NCBI GenBank assembly: GCA_900472295.1
Contig: UCIA01000002.1
Span: 186,001 to 250,000 of the forward strand
DNA length: 64,000 nucleotides
Direction: 5' to 3'
DNA from: Hyphomicrobiales bacterium
GTDB taxonomy: Bacteria; Pseudomonadota; Alphaproteobacteria; Rhizobiales; Rhizobiaceae
The translations under genes were made by a program, and so were the position numbers. Below, one piece after another: positions 41,444 through 50,623 of the stretch. Each line of letters begins with the position of its first letter. Position 1 is the stretch's first letter. Below the pieces are notes generated by a model. The model saw only the letters and a list, made by a program, of their open reading frames with translations, did not search any database and was not told where the DNA came from.

Positions 41444-43054
41444 ATGAAGTTCGGCACGCAAATCTTCGCGTTGAGCCTTTTCACATTTGCGGCCTTGGTG
41501 GCCGCCGGTTTCGGGGTAGACGAGCCCTTCCGGCAGCATATGTGGGTGCTGTTCTTCGTGTTGCTCGGGTTCGTTTTTATTCTTCTCCGGAACACGAATT
41601 TCGAGGTGCCGGCTCCTATCGACCCGTCCGCCTACATGGATGGCCCGATCCGCTACGGCGCCATCGCAACCATGTTCTGGGGCGTCATCGGCATGACGGT
41701 CGGTGTCGTCATCGCGCTGCAGCTTGCCTATCCTGATCTCAACATCCAGCCCTGGTTCAATTTTGGTCGCCTGCGCCCGCTGCATACATCGGGTGTTGTC
41801 TTCGCCTTCGGCGGCAATGCACTGCTTTGCACCTCCTTGTATGTCGTCCAACGCACCTGCCGCGCGCGGCTGTTTGGCGGCGATCTCGCCTGGTTCGTCT
41901 TCTGGGGCTACCAGCTCTTCATCGTCATGGCCGCGACCGGCTATCTGCTGGGCATCACCGAGAGCCGCGAATATGCCGAGCCTGAATGGTATGTCGACAT
42001 CTGGCTGACCATCGTCTGGGTCGCCTATCTCATCTTGTTCCTCGGAACGATCCTGAAGCGCAAGGAACCGCACATCTACGTCGCCAACTGGTTCTATTTG
42101 TCCTTCATCGTCACCATCGCGATGCTGCATGTCATCAACAATCTGTCGATGCCGGCCTCCTTCCTTGGCTCGAAGAGCTATTCAGCCTTTTCCGGCGTCC
42201 AGGACGCCCTGACGCAATGGTGGTACGGCCACAACGCGGTCGGTTTCTTCCTGACCGCGGGCTTCCTCGGCATGATGTATTATTTCGTGCCCAAGCAGGC
42301 CAACCGGCCGGTCTACTCTTACCGCCTGTCGATCATCCACTTCTGGGCGATCATCTTTCTCTACATCTGGGCCGGGCCGCATCACCTGCACTATACCGCT
42401 TTGCCCGATTGGGCGCAGACGCTCGGTATGGTGTTTTCGATCATGCTGTGGATGCCGTCCTGGGGCGGCATGATCAACGGCCTGATGACGCTGTCCGGCG
42501 CCTGGGACAAGCTGCGCACCGATCCGATCATCCGCATGATGGTGATGGCCATAGCCTTCTACGGCATGTCGACCTTCGAAGGGCCGATGATGTCGATCAA
42601 ATCGGTCAACTCGCTGTCGCACTACACCGACTGGACCATCGGGCACGTCCATTCGGGCGCACTCGGCTGGGTTGGCATGATCTCGTTTGGCGCAATCTAC
42701 TTCATGGTGCCGAAGCTGTGGAACCGCGAACGTCTCTACTCGCTCCGGCTCGTCACCTGGCACTTCTGGCTGGCGACACTCGGGATCGTTGTCTACGCCG
42801 CCGTCATGTGGGTGTCCGGCGTTATGCAGGGTCTGATGTGGCGCGAATACGACGAGCAGGGCTTCCTGGTCTACTCCTTCGCCGAAACCGTCGCCGCCAT
42901 GCACCCCTACTATGTCATGCGGGCCCTCGGCGGAGCCATGTACTTGGCCGGCGCCCTGATCATGGCCTGGAACATCGCCATGACCATCCTCGGCTATCAG
43001 CGCCAAGAAGAACCTATGCCGGGCACCCTGCCCGTCCTGCAGCCTGCCGAATAA
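41444..43054 (+). CDS. fixN: cbb3-type cytochrome c oxidase subunit I FixN/CcoN
   Basis: This 536-residue twelve-helix haem-copper subunit carries low-spin haem b, haem b3 and CuB. His-rich segments include [51 protein letters not shown] and [13 protein letters not shown], which supply the metal ligands. Proton-pathway residues of the cbb3 type are expected. It is the first gene of fixNOQP with an 11-bp gap to fixO. Full-length for the family. Confidence 0.97.
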   Translation: MKFGTQIFALSLFTFAALVAAGFGVDEPFRQHMWVLFFVLLGFVFILLRNTNFEVPAPIDPSAYMDGPIRYGAIATMFWGVIGMTVGVVIALQLAYPDLNIQPWFNFGRLRPLHTSGVVFAFGGNALLCTSLYVVQRTCRARLFGGDLAWFVFWGYQLFIVMAATGYLLGITESREYAEPEWYVDIWLTIVWVAYLILFLGTILKRKEPHIYVANWFYLSFIVTIAMLHVINNLSMPASFLGSKSYSAFSGVQDALTQWWYGHNAVGFFLTAGFLGMMYYFVPKQANRPVYSYRLSIIHFWAIIFLYIWAGPHHLHYTALPDWAQTLGMVFSIMLWMPSWGGMINGLMTLSGAWDKLRTDPIIRMMVMAIAFYGMSTFEGPMMSIKSVNSLSHYTDWTIGHVHSGALGWVGMISFGAIYFMVPKLWNRERLYSLRLVTWHFWLATLGIVVYAAVMWVSGVMQGLMWREYDEQGFLVYSFAETVAAMHPYYVMRALGGAMYLAGALIMAWNIAMTILGYQRQEEPMPGTLPVLQPAE

Positions 43055-43065
43055 GGAGCCAGACA

Positions 43066-43797
43066 ATGGGCTTGATGGACAAACACGCGCTGATCGAGAA
43101 GAATGCCACACTTCTTCTCGTCGGGTGTCTTCTGGTAGTGACTGTCGGCGGCATCGTCGAGATCGCACCGCTCTTCTACCTCGACAACACGATCGAGAAG
43201 GTGGAAGGCATGCGGCCTTACTCGCCGCTCGAACTTGCCGGGCGCAACATCTATGTGCGCGAAGGTTGCTACCTCTGCCACAGCCAGATGATCAGGCCAT
43301 TCCGCGACGAGGTCGAGCGCTATGGCCACTACAGCCTGGCGGCCGAGTCGATGTACGATCATCCCTTCCAGTGGGGATCGAAGCGCACCGGACCGGACCT
43401 TGCCCGGGTTGGCGACCGCTACTCGAATGTCTGGCACGTCGACCACCTTTCCGACCCACGTTCGGTCGTGCCGGAATCGATCATGCCGAGCTACGGGTTC
43501 CTGAAAGACACGCCGATCGACGTGAAGAACTTCTCGACGCATCTGGTTGCCAACGCGCGCGTTGGCGTCCCCTACACCGACGACATGATCGCGCAGGCCA
43601 ACGCAGATCTGACGGCGCAGGCCGACCCGAACGCCGACAGTTCAGGCCTCGAGGCGCGCTATCCAAAGGCCAAGGTCGGCGACTTCGACGGCAACCCGCA
43701 GCAGGTCACCGAAATGGATGCCCTCGTCGCCTATCTGCAGATGCTTGGCACGCTGGTCGATTTCAAGAACTACGACGAAGCCGCCGGCTACCGCTGA
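43066..43797 (+). CDS. fixO: cbb3 oxidase subunit II FixO/CcoO (monohaem cytochrome c)
   Basis: This 243-residue membrane-anchored cytochrome c has an N-terminal helix (about residues 15-35) and a haem c site C68-x2-C71-H72 ([11 protein letters not shown]). The Met axial ligand probably lies in the SIMPSYGFL region. The ATG at 43066 is used because GGAGCC precedes it and the length matches CcoO; an upstream open frame is the shadow of fixN. It follows fixN by 11 bp. Confidence 0.96.
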   Translation: MGLMDKHALIEKNATLLLVGCLLVVTVGGIVEIAPLFYLDNTIEKVEGMRPYSPLELAGRNIYVREGCYLCHSQMIRPFRDEVERYGHYSLAAESMYDHPFQWGSKRTGPDLARVGDRYSNVWHVDHLSDPRSVVPESIMPSYGFLKDTPIDVKNFSTHLVANARVGVPYTDDMIAQANADLTAQADPNADSSGLEARYPKAKVGDFDGNPQQVTEMDALVAYLQMLGTLVDFKNYDEAAGYR

Positions 43798-43810
43798 GGG
43801 AGTTTTATCC

Positions 43811-43960
43811 ATGGATTACAATTTGATGCGAGAGTTTGCCGACAGTTGGGGTCTGGTCGCCATGGCGCTGTTCTTTGTCGGCGCAATCGCCTTCGCGTTC
43901 CGCCCCGGCAGCCGCAAGCTGGCCGACGAAGCTGCCCGGATACCCCTTGAGGACGAGTGA
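43811..43960 (+). CDS. fixQ: cbb3 oxidase small subunit FixQ/CcoQ
   Basis: A 49-residue single-helix protein (MDYNLMREFADSWGLVAMAL, then FFVGAIAFAFRPGSR and an acidic tail). It stabilises the oxidase and its assembly with FixP. Start ATG 43811, 13 bp after the fixO stop; fixP starts 2 bp after its stop. Confidence 0.93.
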   Translation: MDYNLMREFADSWGLVAMALFFVGAIAFAFRPGSRKLADEAARIPLEDE

Positions 43961-43962
43961 TC

Positions 43963-44826
43963 ATGAGCGACGAGCATATCGACGAAATCTCTGGCGTCTC
44001 GACCACCGGCCACGAATGGGATGGCATTCGGGAGTTGAACAACCCGCTTCCGCGCTGGTGGGTCTGGACGTTCTACATCACCGTGGTCTGGGCCATCGGC
44101 TACACAATCGCCTATCCGGCATGGCCCTTGCTGCACTCGTCAACCAAGGGTGTGCTCGGCTATTCCAGCCGCAACGAGGTCAAGAACGAACTGGCCGCGG
44201 CTGAAGTCGCGAAGGGGAAATATGTCGCGGCGGTAGAAGCGAAAACCGTCGCGGAGATAGCCGCGGACGATACCTTGCGCGAATTCGCCGCCGCTGCCGG
44301 TGGCGCCGCATTCAAGGTCAATTGCGTGCAGTGCCATGGGTCGGGCGCCCAAGGCTCGGCCGGTTTTCCGAACCTCAACGACGACGACTGGCTGTGGGGT
44401 GGCAAGGCCGAGCAGATTCAGCAGACGATCACCCACGGCATCCGCTTCGCGACCGACCCCGACACGCGCCTGTCGGAAATGCCGGCTTTTAGTGACATCA
44501 TAACCGCTGACCAGATCGCTCAGGTCAGTGCCTACATCGCTAGCCTCTCCGGCAAGGTCCATGACGCCAGTCAGATCGAGCCTGGCGCGAAGGTCTTTGC
44601 CGAAAACTGTGTGGCCTGTCATGGCGACAACGCAAAAGGCAACAAGGAGCTCGGCGGCCCCGATCTGACCGATGCGATCTGGCTTTATGGCTCCGGCGAA
44701 ACAGCCATCGCCGCACAGGTCCGCGCACCGAAACAGGGCGTGATGCCGGCATGGGGCGTGCGCCTGGGCGAAACCAGGGTCAAGGAACTTGCGGTCTATG
44801 TGCATTCGCTAGGCGGTGGGGAATAG
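43963..44826 (+). CDS. fixP: cbb3 oxidase subunit III FixP/CcoP (dihaem cytochrome c)
   Basis: This 287-residue membrane-anchored protein has a single N-terminal helix (about residues 30-50) and two cytochrome c domains with haem motifs C121-x2-C124-H125 (NCVQCHGSGA) and C216-x2-C219-H220 (NCVACHGDNA). Met ligands fit the SEMPAF and GVMPAW segments. It passes electrons to FixO. The ATG at 43963 is chosen over the GTG at 43957. A strong terminator follows at 44866. Confidence 0.96.
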   Translation: MSDEHIDEISGVSTTGHEWDGIRELNNPLPRWWVWTFYITVVWAIGYTIAYPAWPLLHSSTKGVLGYSSRNEVKNELAAAEVAKGKYVAAVEAKTVAEIAADDTLREFAAAAGGAAFKVNCVQCHGSGAQGSAGFPNLNDDDWLWGGKAEQIQQTITHGIRFATDPDTRLSEMPAFSDIITADQIAQVSAYIASLSGKVHDASQIEPGAKVFAENCVACHGDNAKGNKELGGPDLTDAIWLYGSGETAIAAQVRAPKQGVMPAWGVRLGETRVKELAVYVHSLGGGE

Positions 44827-44865
44827 GAAGGGGAGCCTATTCCCTGCCCTTCACCGCCCAAGCGA

Positions 44866-44900
44866 CGAGGCCCGGCTCTGCCGGGCCTCGATCTGTTTGA
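44866..44900 (+). terminator. Rho-independent terminator of fixNOQP
   Basis: Perfect 11-bp stem (CGAGGCCCGGC / GCCGGGCCTCG) with a 3-nt loop, followed by ATCTGTTTG. It sits 39 bp after the fixP stop and before the fixG promoter. Confidence 0.9.
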
Positions 44901-44913
44901 GTGCGGGCGCCGA

Positions 44914-44927
44914 TTGACCTGCATCAA
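44914..44927. promoter_or_regulatory. FNR/FixK-type box upstream of fixG
   Basis: TTGACCTGCATCAA, one base from the consensus. It is 113 bp before the fixG start, suitable for activation of fixGHIS. Confidence 0.85.
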
Positions 44928-45040
44928 CGCGGCGCGATCCGGTGGGCGTCACAATCCGCTCGACGCTGTATTTCGCGACCTGTCTGCCCCCGGCCAGGTC
45001 ACGCGGCCGGCGACATCACAAGCTCCGATAGGAAAAACCA

Positions 45041-46600
45041 GTGCTGGACCAAACGCAGGTAGAACGGCTCGAGGCTGAGGCGGTCAACTCCGCCAAGGTG
45101 CGCCAGCCAATGTATGCCGCGCGCAAGAAGATTTTCCCGAAGCGGGCCTCGGGCAGCTTTCGCCAGTTCAAATGGCTGGTCATGGCAGTCACGCTTGGCA
45201 TCTACTACCTGACGCCGTGGCTGCGCTGGGATCGAGGAGCGTTCGCCCCGGATCAGGCCGTCTTGCTCGATGTCGCCAACCGGCGTTTCTACTTCTTCTT
45301 CATCGAGATATGGCCGCAGGAATTCTACTATGTCGCTGGCCTTCTGGTCATGGCTGGCGTCGGTCTTTTTCTGATCACGTCAACCGTCGGCCGCGCCTGG
45401 TGTGGCTATGCATGCCCTCAGACCGTATGGGTCGATCTGTTTCTGGTCGTCGAGCGCGCGATCGAGGGCGACCGCAACGCTCGCATCAAGCTTGATGCCG
45501 GTCCCTGGACCACCCGCAAGCTTGTGCTGCGGGTGTCGAAACACGCCATCTGGCTGGTCATAGGTGCGGCGACTGGTGGCGCATGGATCTTTTATTTCGC
45601 TGACGCACCGACGCTGCTCGGCGAACTCTTCACCGGCACCGCGGCGCCTGTCGCCTACATCACCGTCGCGGTTCTGACGGCGACGACCTACACGTTCGGC
45701 GGGCTGATGCGCGAGCAGGTCTGCACCTATATGTGCCCATGGCCGCGCATCCAGGCAGCCATGCTCGATGAAAGTTCGCTCACCGTCACCTACAATGACT
45801 GGCGCGGCGAGCCGCGCACACGTCATGCCAAGAAGGTCCAGGCCGCAGGGCAGCCGGTGGGTGATTGCGTCGACTGCAACGCCTGCGTCGCGGTCTGTCC
45901 GATGGGGATCGACATTCGCGACGGCCAGCAGCTCGAATGCATCACCTGCGCGCTCTGCATCGACGCCTGCGACGGCGTCATGGATAAGCTCGGCAAAGAG
46001 CGCGGGCTGATCTCCTACGCGACGCTCTCCGACTACAACGCCAACATGATGCTGGCGACCGCGGACGGCGCCTGTTCGGTCAATCCGGCGCTGGTCAGGA
46101 CGGATGACGGCCTGTTTTCAGACAGCGTGGCGCATTTCCATATCCGCAAGATCTTTCGTCCACGCACCTATGTCTACATGGCTATGTGGTCGCTGATCGG
46201 ACTGGGCCTGCTCTTTTCACTGCTGACGCGCGACCGGCTCGATATCAATGTGCTGCATGACCGCAACCCGCAGTTCGTGACGCTCTCCGACGGCTCGATC
46301 CGCAATGGCTACACCGTCAAGCTGTTGAACATGATCCCCGAACCAAGAACGATCGTCGTGACCCTTGGGGGTTTGCCAGGCGCAGAGATGAGCATCGTTG
46401 GCGTCGACCTCCCCGCAGGTCGCTCCTTTGCGGTCCAGGTCGAACCCGACCGGCTGAAGATGTTGAAGGTTTTCGTGAGCGTGCCCGCTGGCCAGATTCA
46501 TGGCCAGGCGCAGACCTTCACATTCCGCGTCGAAGACAAGGTGAGCTTCGAGACCAACGAATACACCGCCACCTTCAACGCGCCGGAGATCGCCAGATGA
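45041..46600 (+). CDS. fixG: Cytochrome oxidase maturation protein FixG/CcoG
   Basis: This 519-residue membrane protein reduces copper for cbb3 oxidase assembly. It has about five helices (residues 40-100, 160-210 and near 370), two ferredoxin-type clusters (CVDCNACVAVCP and CITCALCIDACD, about residues 275-310), and a C-terminal soluble Ig-like domain. The GTG start at 45041 has an AGGA site in front; the first Met is well inside. First gene of fixGHIS. Confidence 0.95.
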   Translation: MLDQTQVERLEAEAVNSAKVRQPMYAARKKIFPKRASGSFRQFKWLVMAVTLGIYYLTPWLRWDRGAFAPDQAVLLDVANRRFYFFFIEIWPQEFYYVAGLLVMAGVGLFLITSTVGRAWCGYACPQTVWVDLFLVVERAIEGDRNARIKLDAGPWTTRKLVLRVSKHAIWLVIGAATGGAWIFYFADAPTLLGELFTGTAAPVAYITVAVLTATTYTFGGLMREQVCTYMCPWPRIQAAMLDESSLTVTYNDWRGEPRTRHAKKVQAAGQPVGDCVDCNACVAVCPMGIDIRDGQQLECITCALCIDACDGVMDKLGKERGLISYATLSDYNANMMLATADGACSVNPALVRTDDGLFSDSVAHFHIRKIFRPRTYVYMAMWSLIGLGLLFSLLTRDRLDINVLHDRNPQFVTLSDGSIRNGYTVKLLNMIPEPRTIVVTLGGLPGAEMSIVGVDLPAGRSFAVQVEPDRLKMLKVFVSVPAGQIHGQAQTFTFRVEDKVSFETNEYTATFNAPEIAR

Positions 46601-47094
46601 ACGCCACCACGCGAAAATCCCGCGAATTCACCGGCAGGCACATGTTGGCCATCATCCTTGCCTTTTTTGGCGTGGTCATCGCGGTCAATTTGACCATGGC
46701 GACGCTCGCCAGCACAAGCTGGACTGGCCTCGTTGTCGAAAACACCTATGTGGCGAGCCAGCAATTCAACGAGAAGGCTGAAGAAGGCCGTGCGCAGGCA
46801 GCGCTTGGCTGGACCGGCCAGTTGACCATCGCATGGGGTGAAGTCCGCTATGGCATCATCGACGCCGCGGGCAAACCGGTTTCCCTGCATGGCGTGAAGG
46901 TGCTGTTTCGCCATCCCGCTTACGAGAAAGCGGATGAGTCCGTCACGCTCGCCCTAGTCTATGGCCAGGAGTTTGCAGCACAACACGTGCCAAGGGATGG
47001 TGTCTGGATCATCGAAATAGACGCCGATGCCGGCCTGGCAAAACCTTATCGCGACGTGCGCAGGGTCATGATTTCCCAAGGGGTGCTGAAATGA
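46597..47094 (+). CDS. fixH: Cytochrome oxidase assembly protein FixH/CcoH
   Basis: This 165-residue single-span membrane protein (helix LAIILAFFGVVIAVNLTM) has a periplasmic domain with GWTGQLTIAWGEVRYGIIDA. The start ATG overlaps the fixG stop (ATGA). It is needed to assemble or stabilise cbb3 oxidase in rhizobia, and interacts with FixN. It overlaps fixI by four bases. Confidence 0.94.
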   Translation: MNATTRKSREFTGRHMLAIILAFFGVVIAVNLTMATLASTSWTGLVVENTYVASQQFNEKAEEGRAQAALGWTGQLTIAWGEVRYGIIDAAGKPVSLHGVKVLFRHPAYEKADESVTLALVYGQEFAAQHVPRDGVWIIEIDADAGLAKPYRDVRRVMISQGVLK

Positions 47095-49382
47095 GCTGTT
47101 GTGCACCGGGCGCTGAAATGGCGCTGGATCTGGTCAGCCCCGTTTCAGTCCTGCCGTCAAGCCAGGAGGTCAAGCTGGCGAGCCGATCGCTTGGCGACGA
47201 CCTTCATCAGACCGACCTGTCGGTACCGACTGTTCACTGCGGCGCCTGCATGCAGACGATCGAAACAGCGCTGAGAAAACTCGATTACGTCGAGGCCGCC
47301 CGCGTCAACCTGTCAACGAGGCGAGTCTCTATCCGCTGGCGCGGCGACGAGGTTCCGCCATTGGTCGCAGTGCTGGGGCGCCTGGGCTACCCGGCACATC
47401 TGTTCGAAGCCGACACCGATGCGAAGGACAAGACGCTATCGGAGCTTATACGCGCCGTCGCCGTTGCCGGCTTTGCGGCGGGCAACATCATGCTGCTCTC
47501 GGTGTCAGTCTGGTCCGGCGCCGACGGCGCGACGCGCGATTTGTTCCACTGGGTCTCGGCACTGATCGCTATTCCCGCCCTCGCCTTCGCCGGCGGCATC
47601 TTTTTCAAATCGGCGTGGAATGCGCTGCGCCACGGCCGCATGAATATGGACGTGCCGATCGCTGTTGGCGTGTCATTAGCCTACGCCATGAGCCTCTATG
47701 AGACGATCACCCATGGCGACCATGCCTATTTCGACGCGTCGGTGTCGCTGCTGTTCTTCCTCCTGATCGGTCGCACGCTCGATCACGTGATGCGCGAGCG
47801 CGCCCGCACCGCCGTGAAAGGCCTGTCACAGTTGGCCGCGCGTGGCGCCATGGTGCTACGCGGCGACGGCGCAAGGGACTATTTGCCGGTTGGCGAGATC
47901 GAACCAGGGATGCAGCTGCTTATTGCAGCCGGCGAAAGAATCCCCGTCGACGGCAAGATTGCGCGTGGAACATCGGACGTCGACTGCTCCCTGGTCTCCG
48001 GCGAGAGCACGCCCAGAAGCGTGTCGCCAGAAGATACCGTGCAGGCCGGTGTCCTCAATCTCACGGGTCCACTGACGATAGAGGCGACTGCCGCCGCGAA
48101 GGATTCGTTCCTGGCGGAAATGGTTCGGCTGATGGAGGCCGCCGAGGGCGGTCGCGCACATTACCGCCGGATCGCCGACCGCGTTTCAGCGCTCTATGCT
48201 CCTGTGGTTCATCTCACCGCCTTCGTGACATTCGTTGGCTGGATGGCGGCGACAGGCGACTGGCACCGGGCAATGACGATAGCCATCGCTGTTCTCATTA
48301 TCACGTGTCCCTGCGCGCTTGGTCTAGCCGTTCCGATCGTTCAGGTGGTCGCCGCGCGGCGCCTGTTCGAGAACGGCATCATGGTCAAGGACGGCTCGGC
48401 CATGGAACGCCTGGCGACAATCGACACGGCGGTGTTCGACAAGACCGGGACGCTAACGCTTGGCCAGCCCAAGCTCGTCAACGCGTCGTCGATCGATCCC
48501 GCCATGCTGGCAATCGCTGCCGACTTGGCCGCGCATTCGCGTCATCCATATTCAAAGGCCATATCCGGCTTTGCCGTCAGCAGCAGCCAGCACAAATTCG
48601 ATGCGGTGGCCGAGCACCCGGGTTTCGGGATCGAAGCCACTGCCGCCGGTAGCATCTGGCGGCTGGGCCGACGCGGCTGGGCTGGCTGGAAGGCTCGAAC
48701 CGGAGGCGAAGGCAAACATGGCTACGGCGGAACAGTGCTGACGAAAAACGGCATGATCGTCGCGTCCTTCGTTTTCGAGGATGCGCTACGCCTCGACACC
48801 AGGGCAGCCATCGATCAACTGCACAACGCTGGTATGTGCGTGGCGATGCTGTCGGGCGATACCGCAAAAGCCTGCGCCGAGGTTGCGGACGTGCTTGGCG
48901 TCGATGACTTCGTTCCCTGCCTGCTGCCGTCCGGCAAGGTTGAACGCATCGAGAGCCTGGCGAGAGACGGGCACAAGGTTCTGATGGTTGGCGACGGGCT
49001 CAACGACACGCCGGCGCTGAGCGCCGCGCATGTCTCGATCGCACCGGCCACGGCCGCCGACATTGGCCGCAATGCCGCCGACTTCGTTTTTCTGCGCGAA
49101 AGCCTCTTGGCGGTCCCCCTGGCACTGCACGTCTCGCGCAAGGCGAGAAGCCTGATCCGGCAGAACATAACAATTGCGATCGTTTACAATGCTGTGGCCA
49201 TGCCGATCGCCATTCTGGGTCATGTTACGCCTCTCATCGCGGCGGTCGCGATGTCTGCCTCGTCATTGCTTGTGATTGGAAACGCCATGCGTCTGCAAGG
49301 CTTCGCAACAACGGTTGCGTCGTCCGAAACTGCGCGGCAGGACAGGCCCGCGCGGGCCGGCGCCTTGGCACGATACTCATGA
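47091..49382 (+). CDS. fixI: Copper-translocating P-type ATPase FixI/CcoI
   Basis: This 763-residue copper pump supplies copper to the cbb3 oxidase. It has an N-terminal metal-binding domain with C50-x2-C53 (HCGACMQTIE), eight helices, the transport motif C406-P-C408 (TCPCALGLA), the phosphorylation site DKTGTLT at Asp450, and the hinge GDGLNDTPAL. It overlaps fixH and fixS by four bases each, so translation is coupled. The N-terminus has an extra Cys pair (MSCCAPG) as in many rhizobial FixI proteins. Confidence 0.96.
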   Translation: MSCCAPGAEMALDLVSPVSVLPSSQEVKLASRSLGDDLHQTDLSVPTVHCGACMQTIETALRKLDYVEAARVNLSTRRVSIRWRGDEVPPLVAVLGRLGYPAHLFEADTDAKDKTLSELIRAVAVAGFAAGNIMLLSVSVWSGADGATRDLFHWVSALIAIPALAFAGGIFFKSAWNALRHGRMNMDVPIAVGVSLAYAMSLYETITHGDHAYFDASVSLLFFLLIGRTLDHVMRERARTAVKGLSQLAARGAMVLRGDGARDYLPVGEIEPGMQLLIAAGERIPVDGKIARGTSDVDCSLVSGESTPRSVSPEDTVQAGVLNLTGPLTIEATAAAKDSFLAEMVRLMEAAEGGRAHYRRIADRVSALYAPVVHLTAFVTFVGWMAATGDWHRAMTIAIAVLIITCPCALGLAVPIVQVVAARRLFENGIMVKDGSAMERLATIDTAVFDKTGTLTLGQPKLVNASSIDPAMLAIAADLAAHSRHPYSKAISGFAVSSSQHKFDAVAEHPGFGIEATAAGSIWRLGRRGWAGWKARTGGEGKHGYGGTVLTKNGMIVASFVFEDALRLDTRAAIDQLHNAGMCVAMLSGDTAKACAEVADVLGVDDFVPCLLPSGKVERIESLARDGHKVLMVGDGLNDTPALSAAHVSIAPATAADIGRNAADFVFLRESLLAVPLALHVSRKARSLIRQNITIAIVYNAVAMPIAILGHVTPLIAAVAMSASSLLVIGNAMRLQGFATTVASSETARQDRPARAGALARYS

Positions 49383-49549
49383 CGACGCTCGCCTATCTCA
49401 TTCCGGTAGCGCTATTCCTTGGCGCACTCGGCCTGTCCGGCTTCCTGTGGGCGTTGAGAAGCGGCCAGTACGACGATCTCGATGGCGCGGCAGAGCGCAT
49501 TCTCATCGACCGCGACGACGGCGCCGAGAATGCTCCTCGTTCCAAGTGA
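49379..49549 (+). CDS. fixS: cbb3 oxidase assembly protein FixS/CcoS
   Basis: A 56-residue protein with one membrane helix (MTTLAYLIPVALFLGALGLS) and a short cytoplasmic tail ALRSGQYDDLDGAAERILID, the FixS signature. Start ATG overlaps the fixI stop (ATGA). It is required for haem or copper insertion into cbb3 oxidase. Too short for many gene finders. Confidence 0.93.
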   Translation: MTTLAYLIPVALFLGALGLSGFLWALRSGQYDDLDGAAERILIDRDDGAENAPRSK

Positions 49550-49559
49550 CTTAGATCAA
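49546..49559. promoter_or_regulatory. FNR/FixK-type box overlapping the fixS stop, before CBS-BON gene 1
   Basis: GTGACTTAGATCAA: the second half-site is perfect (ATCAA) and the first has one change (G for T; TGAC kept). It lies 55 bp before the ATG at 49615. Confidence 0.6.
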
Positions 49560-49614
49560 AGCGCCGCGGGTCGCGATGTCCCACCGTCGTCTGACGAAAA
49601 TCAGGAGGGTGAGG

Positions 49615-50313
49615 ATGCAAGCCGAAGCCATAATGACGAAACCGGTCATCACGACGGATGCGAAAGCCACGATCGCTGAGGCGGTCGAGCTCATGCTTTC
49701 AAACAAAGTCAGCTGCCTCCCGGTAACGGACAGCGACGGTGCCCTGGTTGGCATTGTAAGCAAAAGCGACTTCTTGCGGCGAGAGGAACTTGGGACCCAG
49801 CGGGTGCGTCCTCGCTGGCTGGAGTTTGATCTTGGCCCGGGCACAGTCGCCCATGACTATGTGCGCTCGAACGGACGGATCATCCATGAGGTGATGACCA
49901 CACACGTCATTTCGGCGCCACCAGGCGCTTCTATGTCGCAGATTGTCAACTTGATGATGCAACACCGCATCAACAACGTGCCGATTGTCGATCGGGACAG
50001 GGTCGTCGGCATCATCACGCGAACTGATTTGCTGCCTGTCCTGATCCGTGCAATGCCGAAACAGGGCACCACGCCACCCGATGACGACCTGATCCGCAAG
50101 GCCATACTTGCCGAGCTGCAGGGACAATCGTGGAGCGGTGGTGACTTGATTGATGTGAGCGTCAGCGACGGCGTCGTCGAGCTGACGGGGGCGATTGTCG
50201 ACGAGCGTCAACGGAAAGCTGCGATCGTTGCGGCTGAGAAGGTTGCCGGCGTCGGGCAGGTCAAGGACGGCCTCCTCCTCACTGCGGATCCGTTCTCGGT
50301 GATGGTTTCGTAG
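49615..50313 (+). CDS. CBS-pair plus BON-domain protein, paralogue 1
   Basis: This 232-residue cytoplasmic protein has two CBS domains. CBS1 starts EAIMTKPVITTDAKATIAEA and runs to VGIVSKSDFLRRE; CBS2 starts VHEVMTTHVISAPP-like HEVMTTHVISAPPGASM and ends VGIITRTDLL. A C-terminal BON-like domain of ~60 residues follows (LIRKAILAEL, VSVSDGVVELTGAIVDERQR). CBS pairs bind adenine nucleotides; BON often binds phospholipid or other ligands. A same-length paralogue is at 57969-58667. Each is preceded by an FNR-type box, and no operon partner follows. A sensing role in low-oxygen metabolism is inferred. Confidence 0.88.
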   Translation: MQAEAIMTKPVITTDAKATIAEAVELMLSNKVSCLPVTDSDGALVGIVSKSDFLRREELGTQRVRPRWLEFDLGPGTVAHDYVRSNGRIIHEVMTTHVISAPPGASMSQIVNLMMQHRINNVPIVDRDRVVGIITRTDLLPVLIRAMPKQGTTPPDDDLIRKAILAELQGQSWSGGDLIDVSVSDGVVELTGAIVDERQRKAAIVAAEKVAGVGQVKDGLLLTADPFSVMVS

Positions 50314-50494
50314 CTGCGAAAAAGCGGTGACGCAAAGCAAGGTTCCTATTGGGTTCTGCTCTCTTCCAAATTCCTTGGACATAAGGCCATCGGCGGGCTC
50401 CTATAGTGGCCGCTGATCTTCAGATAGCCGCCAATGAATGCGCAGGCTTGCAGAAAGCGACACCAAAACTTCAGTATATCAAGCTTGGCGCACA

Positions 50495-50509
50495 GGATTG
50501 ACGCAATCC
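50495..50509. promoter_or_regulatory. Palindrome GGATTG-ACG-CAATCC upstream of nirK
   Basis: A perfect 6-bp inverted repeat with a 3-bp spacer, 35 bp upstream of the TTGCG-N4-CGCAA box. It is not an FNR-type site. It may be a second operator in the nirK promoter region (50314-50623), which otherwise has no gene. Confidence 0.45.
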
Positions 50510-50544
50510 GAGGGCTGGTATTCCTGGGATTAACATCCGCCAAT

Positions 50545-50558
50545 TTGCGCCAGCGCAA
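50545..50558. promoter_or_regulatory. NnrR-type box upstream of nirK
   Basis: TTGCGCCAGCGCAA, a perfect palindrome with half-site TTGCG and a 4-bp spacer. It is 66 bp before the nirK start. The same half-sites occur in the promoter of the divergent pseudoazurin and NnrR-type genes at 54500. Related boxes are described for NnrR and Dnr regulators of nitrite and NO reductase genes. Confidence 0.85.
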
Positions 50559-50623
50559 AGAAACGCTGCGTCAGGTCAGGTAGCTTCTACTCATCTGCAA
50601 CGGTAGAAAGACAGGAGACTGAC

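Noticed and set aside
41294..42130. Upstream extension of the hemerythrin-like gene
   Set aside because: It is antisense to fixN. The GGAGG-TTG start at 41293 explains the gene without it.
41986..43065. Upstream in-frame extension of fixO
   Set aside because: The region overlaps fixN out of frame. The CcoO homology starts at the ATG at 43066, which also has a ribosome-binding site.
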